From Archivesica marissinica (taxonomy: Eukaryota; Mollusca; Bivalvia; Venerida; Vesicomyidae): DNA of 64,000 nucleotides. Each line of letters starts with the position of its first letter. Within the stretch, counting starts at the first letter, position 1. The stretch spans positions 39,089,816 through 39,153,815 of the forward strand of contig CM026400.1 of NCBI GenBank assembly GCA_014843695.1. Direction: 5' to 3'. The notes under the pieces were generated by a model. The model was not told the DNA's origin and did no database searches. It saw only the letters and a list, made by a program, of their open reading frames with translations. Position numbers and translations under genes: made by a program. Shown piece after piece: positions 57,740 to 64,000 of this stretch.

Positions 57740-59080
57740 TGAATTCATGATGTTGAAATTGTGAATTTATGAAGTTGAAATCGTGAATTCATGACGTTGA
57801 AATCGTGAATTCATGTAGTTGAAATCATGAATTCATGTAGTTGAAATCGTGAATTCATGAAGTTGAAATCGTGAATTTGTGAAGTTGAAATCGTGAATTC
57901 ATGAAGTTGAAATCGTGAATTTGTGAAGTTGAAATCGTGAATTCATGAAGTTGAAATCGTGAATTTGTGAAGTTGAAATCGTGAATTGATGTAGTTGAAA
58001 TCGTGAATTGATGTAGTTGAAATCGTGAATTCATGTAGTTGAAATTGTGAATTCATGTAGTTGAAATCGTGAATTCATGTAGTTGAAATCGTGAATTCAT
58101 GAAGTTGAAATCGTGAATTTGTGAAGTTGAAATCGTGAATTCATGAAGTTGAAATCGTGAATTTGTGAAGTTGAAATCGTGAATTCATGAAGTTGAAATC
58201 GTGAATTTGTGAAGTTGAAATCGTGAATTGATGTAGTTGAAATCGTGAATTGATGTAGTTGAAATCGTGAATTGATGTAGTTGAAATCGTGAATTGATGT
58301 AGTTGAAATCGTGAATTCATGTAGTTGAAATTGTGAATTCATGTAGTTGAAATCGTGAATTCATGTAGTTGAAATCGTGAATTCATGAAGTTGAAATCGT
58401 GAATTTGTGAAGTTGAAATCGTGAATTCATGAAGTTGAAATCGTGAATTTGTGAAGTTGAAATCGTGAATTCATGAAGTTGAAATCGTGAATTTGTGAAG
58501 TTGAAATCGTGAATTTGTGAAGTTGAAATATTGAATTGCTGTAGTTGAAATCTTGATTTCATGAAGTTGAAATCGTGAATTTGTGAAGTTGAAATCGTGA
58601 ATTCATGTAGTTGAAATCGTGAATTGATGTAGTTGAAATCGTGAATTGATGTAGTTGAAATCGTGAATTGATGTAGTTGAAATCGTGAATTCATGTAGTT
58701 GAAATTGTGAATTCATGTAGTTGAAATCGTGAATTCATGTAGTTGAAATCGTGAATTCATGTAGTTGAAATCGTGAATTGATGTAGTTGAAATCGTGAAT
58801 TCATGTAGTTGAAATCGTGTATTGATGTAGTTGAAATTGTGAATTCATGAAGTTGAAATCGTGAATTGATGTAGTTGAAATTGTGAATTTGTGTAGTTGA
58901 AATCGTGAATTCATGAAGTTGAAATCGTGAATTCATGTAGTTGAAATCGTGAATTCATGTAGTTGAAATATTGAATTGATGAAGTTGAAATCGTGAACTC
59001 ATGAAGTTAAAATCATGAAATCGTGAAGTTAAAATCGTGAAGTTAAAATCGTGAAGTTGAAATGATGAAATGATCAAATA
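57740..59080. repeat. 22-bp minisatellite (about 60 copies)
   Basis: Units GTTGAAATCGTGAATTCATGTA with EcoRI-like GAATTC in many. The minus-strand ORFs (e.g. 58383-58694) are repeat artefacts. It lies in the intron between E4 and E5. Confidence 0.97.
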
Positions 59081-59095
59081 GCGAATGCCTCCACC

Positions 59096-59146
59096 CACAG
59101 GCACAAGACACATTTATTTTATTGCGTGTTGTGTCTTGTGCCTGTG
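59096..59146. mobile_element. 51-bp MITE, hAT-like
   Basis: Ends CACAGGCACAAGACACA / TGTGTCTTGTGCCTGTG; flanked by CCTCCACC and TCTCCACC (7 of 8 bases equal). Relative of 15467-15556. Confidence 0.8.
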
Positions 59147-59209
59147 TCTCCACCTGTCATTAGAAGGTTCATGAAGACTTTGAAATCTTAACAAGTTTAA
59201 GATACTCAC

Positions 59210-59359
59210 GTTTCACGATGACGTTGAACTCGCAAATTGCTGTATTGTTGACGTCGTCATAAGCCACATATTTAACACTATGCTCTCCAACACTCATATC
59301 TGTACCAGAAGGAGGACCCGATGTCTGTACAAAAGTCACACTTCCGCTGTTGTCCGTAG
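59210..59359 (-). CDS. Mosaic gene exon E4: HYR domain, second half
   Basis: A 150-nt exon, phase 1-1, 50 residues, acceptor ATATTTGTCAG, donor C|GTGAGT. ATDNSGSVTFVQTSGPPSG, DMSVGEHSVKYVAYDD and NNTAICEFNVIVK match the hyalin-repeat (HYR) consensus from the DNSG turn to the closing CxFxVxV strand. HYR domains are immunoglobulin-like adhesion modules. Confidence 0.92.
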
Positions 59360-59606
59360 CTGACAAATATTTATATATCTTGAAGAATAAAGAGTAAATT
59401 GTATTTCACTAAAATACATATTGGGGTATTGATTTGTTCATTTAAGCACCTTGCATCTGTGGTATATGACATCATAACTCCCGCATATATTCAAAATGAC
59501 AGCCATTGCTTATGCAGGCATTCGACGTAACAGAATGTGATCGGTCGACCTTCAACGTTAATAATGATGTTATCTATAAGCGTATGGATTTCTCATGTTA
59601 ACTTAC

Positions 59607-59699
59607 CTGATGGCTGCGTCCACAACACCCGCCCTGTTGTCTTAGAGCGTTCGGCATATCCCACCTTTACGTATGGACATGTGGAGTACACCGGCGCTT
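59607..59699 (-). CDS. Mosaic gene exon E3: HYR domain, first half
   Basis: A 93-nt exon, phase 1-1, 31 residues, acceptor ATAGACACAG, donor G|GTAAGT. APVYSTCPYVKV and RVLWTQPS match the start of a HYR domain (P-x-x-x-x-CP ... VxWxxP), and joining to E4 gives the canonical WTQPSATDNSG turn across the junction. Confidence 0.9.
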
Positions 59700-59825
59700 C
59701 TGTGTCTATAAACATGGATAGAAATCATTTATTCCTAATTAGGTTGTCGATAAACGAGAGTAAATGGTTATATATATTATATTGTTATATTTCGGGTTTT
59801 ACACCTGCATCAGCACCATTTTGGG

Positions 59826-60043
59826 CTATATCGCCGGTGGGCAGTTTACCTAATAACACCTTTCCTGGGCAGGCTCCAGCGGTTAACCAGTACTTGGGTG
59901 CACCAACCTCCGTAAGACACTGCCAACTTTTTCATATAAATGAGACACGGTCTGAGCGGGGCTCGAACCCGTGACCATCAGTGATGATAGGTTACAGTGG
60001 TATACAAGTCAGCGACCTTCACCACTCGACCACGGAGGCGGAC
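59826..60043 (-). repeat. SINE family D copy
   Basis: Minus-strand head GCCTCCGTGGTCGAGTGGTG, B box GGGTTCGAGCCCC and tail as in 20560-20793. The anti-sense tail ends at CCGGCGATATAGCCC (about 59822). Confidence 0.85.
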
Positions 60044-60124
60044 CGAGAGTAAATGGAGTTATTAATTTAGTTGATACAATTTCGAAACACTCACTTGCTC
60101 TAAACACTTAGCACTTATTTGTTT

Positions 60125-60373
60125 ATTATAAACTTTATTTATTTTACAACGATTGCGAAACAAGTTTTAACAACTTATATTAATCACTCTCGTTGGCACG
60201 GATGACAGCTTAAATGTGGTCATTTGTGTGGGAGGAAACCGGAGTACCCGGAGAAAACCCACCTGTCCGATCTGACGACCACCGTACCATCTCACATACT
60301 TCCCGGTCCGAGAATCAAACCCAGGTTGCATTGGTGAGAAGCAAGCGCGCTAACCACTGCGCTAATCGGACAC
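60125..60373 (-). repeat. SINE family C copy
   Basis: Minus-strand head GTCCGATTAGCGCAGTGG, B box complement around 60310-60330, tail GTGATTAATATAAGTTG..TTTCGCAATCGTTG. Confidence 0.85.
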
Positions 60374-60414
60374 TTAGCACGTACATTCTACAACTTTGAT
60401 GAATTGTTCCCGAG

Positions 60415-60970
60415 ACCTCATACTTGGTGGAATGCAACGTCAAGATGGAGGAGAAGACAATGGGGATGTATGTGTATTGCATACGGACACCACAACAGTG
60501 GACTCGTACGCGGCAGAGTGTATATATTGCCTACGGACACAACAACAGACCTCATACTTGGTGGAATGCATTGTCAAGATGGAGAAGGAGACGACAATGG
60601 GGATGTATGTGTATTGCCTATGGACACCACAACAGTGGACTCGTCCGCGGCAGAATGTATGTGTATTGCCTACGGACACCACAACAGTGGACTCGTCCGC
60701 GGCAGAGTGTATGTGTATTGCCTACGGACACCACAACAGTAGACTCGTCCGCGGCAGAGTGTATGTGTATTGCCTACGGACACCACAACAGTGGACTCGT
60801 CCGCGGCAGAGTGTATGTGTATTGCCTACGGACACCACAACAGTGGACTCGTCCGCGGCAGAGTGTATGTGTATTGCCTATGGACACCACAACAGTGGAC
60901 TCGTCCACGGCAGAGTGTATGTGTATTGCCTACGCACACCACAACAGTGGACTCGTCTGCGGCAGAGTGA
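60415..60970. repeat. 59-bp minisatellite (about 8 copies)
   Basis: Units contain ATGTGTATTGCCTACGGACA, CCACAACAGTGGACTCGTCC and GCGGCAGAGTGT. The first units keep GAGACCTCATACTTGGTGGA-ATGCA, a block resembling family B SINE sequence. Long ORFs in several frames are artefacts. Confidence 0.92.
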
Positions 60971-60971
60971 T

Positions 60972-61201
60972 TAACCCTTTCAACACCACAGGCCTCTCAA
61001 TAGGCTTACAAAAAGTGTAGATCCAGATGAGCCGGCTCGTCGAGTCGTTTCATCAGGATCTGCACTTTTTGCCAGTAATATTACTAATTTTAGACAAAAA
61101 TTACCCATTTTGATAAATGAACTGGTCCAAATTCTTATTAATTTATTGGTCTGAAAATATCATGCACCAGTCCATATCAGTTACTTGGGGTTGAATAGGT
61201 T
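60972..61201. mobile_element. Foldback MITE, TTAACCCTTTCAACACCA ends
   Basis: Left TTAACCCTTTCAACACCAC, right TTGGGGTTGAATAGGTTA, with the AGATCCAGATGAGCCGGCTCG palindrome inside. Confidence 0.85.
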
Positions 61202-61202
61202 A

Positions 61203-61396
61203 CGGTCGTTGACTTCAAATCACTTGCTCCTAACCGCTGTATGTTCGAATCCCACTGGGGATGTTGAATTATTTCATGTCAGGAAACTATCCAGCTGGTT
61301 TGCAGTAGGTTGGTGGTTCTACCTGGGCACATGGGGTCCTGCTCCACCAATAATAACTGGAGAGTCGTCGTATGACCTAAGCTAAACACCCCCCAA
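61203..61396 (+). repeat. SINE family E copy
   Basis: tRNA-like segment GGTCGTTGACTTCAAATC..GTTCGAATCCCA, then GGAAACTATCCAGCTGG and CTCCACCAATAATAACTGGA. Confidence 0.75.
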
Positions 61397-62084
61397 TAAC
61401 AAATGAAACAAATTTAGACGTCTAAACGCTTAAATATTGGGTAAATTAGTGCAATGTGTGAAGGATTATTTTCTTCACTCATGATAATAAAACGGTCAAT
61501 ATATAATTTTATGATGTCAGTACCAGGTCTCTCCTTCACAACGTGCACGTCGTGACCTAGACAGCTCACAGCAGGAATATGGGTCAAAGTCATCGCTGAT
61601 GGAACAGCAGAAGTCACGTGACTCTATACGCGTATAAACTTACTAGCTTACCTACTTGGCGAGACAGCAATACTTAGTGTTGGTGACGGCGGATAGCTGG
61701 TTTAGTTTTTAGCCGGCTCCTTCAAGGGGACGGTTCTCCTTCAAGGAAGACGGTGGGATGTTGACTACTTGATGGCGCGCGGACCCCAGCGAAGAATCCG
61801 GAACCATTATTGCTGCTGTGAGCTGACAAATTGTGGAGGATGTGGCCCTAAAATGGACCCCTTCGAAAGAGAGGATACAGGATTTGTCACCCTTAGAAGG
61901 ATGGAAGATGCCTTTTAAGTTGTCAACATAAGCAACTTAGATGACAACGTAATCTACTTAGAGAAACCAGTCGCCCAAATACATCAATGACTGTACAGAA
62001 AATGATATCATTTGTTTGGTGTCAGTACAGTTACACATTTGTTCATCAATCAATTGTGTCGGTTTTTATACAGTGTGAGTGTGT
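61397..62084. other. Unassigned intronic stretch
   Basis: No supported gene. A Cys-rich minus-strand frame near 61500-61612 (CCS..SCCELSRSRRARC) lacks compatible splice phases. A local direct repeat (CTCCTTCAAGG twice, near 61710-61740) is present. Confidence 0.4.
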
Positions 62085-62366
62085 GTTTTACATTTATTTA
62101 TCGTCGCTACCGGTTGCCCATATGAGCGACGCCTCCTGAAGAGATTAGTTATTTTAGATTTTGGAGGATAGTGCATGATACAGACAGAGACCCATTCCAG
62201 AATCTCCTCTGGTTCTTTTACGTGCACGGTGTAAAGCACCGACACGAGACCTCGGTTTAACGTCCCATCTGAAAGACTGTTAATTTTATTAGGGTCAGAC
62301 TGGGGATCGAACCTGCGATCCCTGGATTACCAGTCCAGTGTGTTACCACTGGGCTACAGATCCATC
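62085..62366 (-). repeat. SINE family A copy
   Basis: Minus-strand full copy from TTTATTTATCGTCGCTACCGG to GGATCTGTAGCCCAGTGGTAA (head), anticodon loop CTGGTAA. It lies about 45 bp downstream of the E1 donor in the transcript. Confidence 0.9.
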
Positions 62367-62409
62367 TGTATATAAGTGTGATTGCATGGCTCGGCTTATA
62401 TATACATAC

Positions 62410-62604
62410 CAACGCACGTGGGCGTATTACCAATCCAAGAACCATACTCATTGCATACTCGAACCTTGTTGTGTCCCGGCAGTACGCTGTAGCCCTCCTT
62501 GCAGATATATAAACACTTGCTTCTGTAGAAGTTCCCTTCTGTACACACAATATCCACGACATCATACTGACTGGCAGTTGGACTCAATGCATCACATTCA
62601 AGTT
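62410..62604 (-). CDS. Mosaic gene exon E1: Sushi/CCP domain
   Basis: A 195-nt exon, phase 1-1, 65 residues, acceptor ATTTTATAACAG, donor G|GTATGT. ECDALSPTASQYDVVDIVC, SKCLYICKEGY, VRVCNEYGSW and TPTC give six Cys in Sushi order. The first exon of the mosaic gene visible here; signal peptide and upstream modules must lie beyond 64 kb. Confidence 0.9.
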
Positions 62605-62687
62605 CTGTTATAAAATATGTTATTTTCACGTAATTTAGAAACTTAATTGGTTGTGTGTGTGTGTGCACGCACGTGCATGCGCGTTTG

Positions 62688-62955
62688 TGTCTGTCTGTCC
62701 TGTTCTGTCTGTCCTGTCTGTCCTGTCTGTCCTGTTCTGTCTGTCCTGTTCTGTCTGTTCTGTCTGTCCTGTCTGTCCTGTTCTGTCTGTCCTGTTATGT
62801 CTGTCCTGTTTGTCTGTATGTCTGTCCTGTCTGTCCTGTTCTGTCTGTTCTGTCTGTTCTGTTCGTCTGTCTGTCTGTCTGTCCTGTTCTGTCTGTCCTG
62901 TCCTGTCTGTCCTGTTCTGTCCTGTTCTGTCCTGTTCTGTCCTGTTCTGTCTGTC

Positions 62956-62992
<37 letters not shown>

Positions 62993-63055
62993 CTGTTCTG
63001 TCTGTCCTGTTCTGTCCTGTCCTGTCTGTCCTGTCTGTCTGTCCTGTCCTGTATG
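62688..63055. repeat. CTGT/CCTGT-rich simple repeat
   Basis: Irregular mixture of CTGTC, CTGTT and (CTGT)n. All three plus-strand frames are open by composition only. Confidence 0.97.
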
Positions 63056-63087
63056 TGGACCTAAAAAGCTGTTGACGGATTTTGATG

Positions 63088-63328
63088 AAACTTTAGTTTA
63101 TACAAATTTATTTCAACTCAGTTGCGAAATAAGTTCTTACAAATTGTATTGATCACGCTCGATTCCTGGTGGAATCCATTGCCACGAGTTAGAGAGAAGT
63201 GGCAATGTGGAATTTAAATGCATTGCCTAAGGGCACAATCATAACGGTTAAAGCTGAGCTCGAACTCGGGTCCTTTCACACCTGAAGCATACGCATTACT
63301 ACTGCGTTATCACGACTTCCATGAAACT
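63088..63328 (-). repeat. SINE family B copy
   Basis: Tail complement TTTCAACTCAGTTGCGAAATAAG, TTCCTGGTGGAATCCATTGCC and B-box complement GAGCTCGAACTC. Confidence 0.85.
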
Positions 63329-63489
63329 CTGTGGATATACAGATGATTAGCAGTCATAAACATCAGGGCCCACGCTAGCATTCGCAACTTGAGCCATTTG
63401 CTCATATGTTACATATGTGGTCAGGGCAGTCAGCAAAGTGACAATGTGTCTAATATCAGCACGAGGGTTTGCATCTCTCCGATTGCTAT

Positions 63490-63682
63490 TCTCCGATTAG
63501 CGCAGTGGTTAGCGCGCACGCTTCTCACAAATGCACCCAGGTTCGATCCACGGACCGGGAAGTATGAGATGGTACGGTGGTCACCAGATCGGACATGTTG
63601 GTTTTCTCCAGACGAGAGTGATTAATATAAGTTGTTAGAACTTGCTTCGCAATCGATGTGATATAAATAAAGTTTAAACTTA
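63490..63682 (+). repeat. SINE family C copy
   Basis: Head TCCGATTAGCGCAGTGGTTAG with tRNA-like B box GGTTCGATCC, body GGTACGGTGGTCACCAGATC, tail GAGAGTGATTAATATAAGTT and CTTGCTTCGCAATCGATG. Confidence 0.88.
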
Positions 63683-63690
63683 ATTAGTGA

Positions 63691-63835
63691 AATGTGTTTT
63701 ACGTTTATTTATCGTCGCTATCGGTTGCCCATATGAGCGACGCCTCCTGAAGAGATTAGTCATTTTAGACTTTTTGAGGATAGTGCAATGATACAGACAG
63801 AGACTCATTCCAGAATCTCCTATGGTTCTTTGTTG
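63691..63835 (-). repeat. SINE family A, 3' part
   Basis: Minus-strand TTTATTTATCGTCGCTATCGG through the GAATCTCC block; the head is missing. Confidence 0.8.
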
Positions 63836-63837
63836 CA

Positions 63838-64000
63838 TATTTTAAGCACATGTTATGTAGAACATGTTATGTAGACCATGTTATGTAGAACATGTTATGT
63901 AGAACAGTGTATGTAGAACATGTTATGTAGCACAGGTTATGTAGAGCATGTTATGTAGAACATGTTATGTAGAACAGGTTATGTAGAACAGGTTATGTAG
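63838..64000. repeat. 14-bp minisatellite, runs off the window
   Basis: Units AACATGTTATGTAG with minor changes; the array is cut by the window end. Confidence 0.95.

Noticed and set aside
60396..61020. Overlapping ORFs of 112-198 aa
   Set aside because: Produced by the 59-bp minisatellite in several frames.
61500..61612. Cys-rich minus-strand exon between E1 and E3
   Set aside because: Possible acceptor and donors give phase 1 to 2, which does not fit the phase-1 start of E3; no recognised domain.

Overview
This is animal nuclear DNA, most likely from a mollusc and plausibly a bivalve. The basis is inference: AT-rich sequence, GT-AG introns of several kb, phase-1 extracellular-domain exons, several tRNA-derived SINE families, and tandem arrays that fill roughly half of the window. 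No bacterial-type gene was seen. A run of exactly 1000 N (12739-13738) is an assembly gap.

Layout. (1) 0.9-9.7 kb: a tentative plus-strand gene made of six phase-compatible exons ending at a TAG (9341-9343) with AATAAA at 9650-9655. Its last exon weakly recalls the C-terminal region of voltage-gated calcium-channel alpha2delta or CACHD1-type proteins. (2) 10.34-12.62 kb: a compact intronless cluster unlike its surroundings. It holds an iterated regulatory region, a 103-aa protein resembling the DUF4258 pattern, a tandem PC4 (p15) protein split by a frameshift at an A_AAA_AAG heptamer, a BIR (IAP-type) protein with an in-frame stop, a 51-aa ORF and a poly(A) signal. Each of the main genes has its own TATA/CCAAT-type promoter. 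It looks like a decaying piece of an integrated large DNA virus or Maverick-like element, cut off by the gap. (3) 13.7-15.6 kb: repeats and SINE debris. (4) 15.6-62.6 kb: eighteen exons on the minus strand of one large secreted or cell-surface mosaic gene. In transcription order they encode Sushi, HYR (two exons), Sushi, Sushi, an unassigned two-exon module X, two GCC2/GCC3 (ephrin-receptor-like) domains, a LamG/pentraxin-like domain over three exons, two EGFs, TSP1, Sushi and a second module X. This resembles SVEP1-type architecture. The second Sushi-X pair looks like the start of a second round of the same super-module, but the next exons are not in the window.

The most unusual theme is where the tandem arrays sit. 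Several exons of the minus-strand gene have minisatellites built from their own splice junctions: copies of exon end plus 5' splice site (LamG exon 99 bp x5, TSP1 exon 58 bp x about 19, X exon 146 bp x2) or of 3' splice site plus exon start (98 bp x about 5, 39 bp x about 15). The LamG array keeps frame, so each donor could add 33 residues. Other arrays include an 11.4-kb 11-bp repeat with kilobase-scale internal duplications, a 3.2-kb 25-bp repeat carrying the palindromic CRE TGACGTCA, and two arrays that amplify pol III B-box-like sequence. Five SINE families, several TIR elements and LINE fragments fill much of the remainder.
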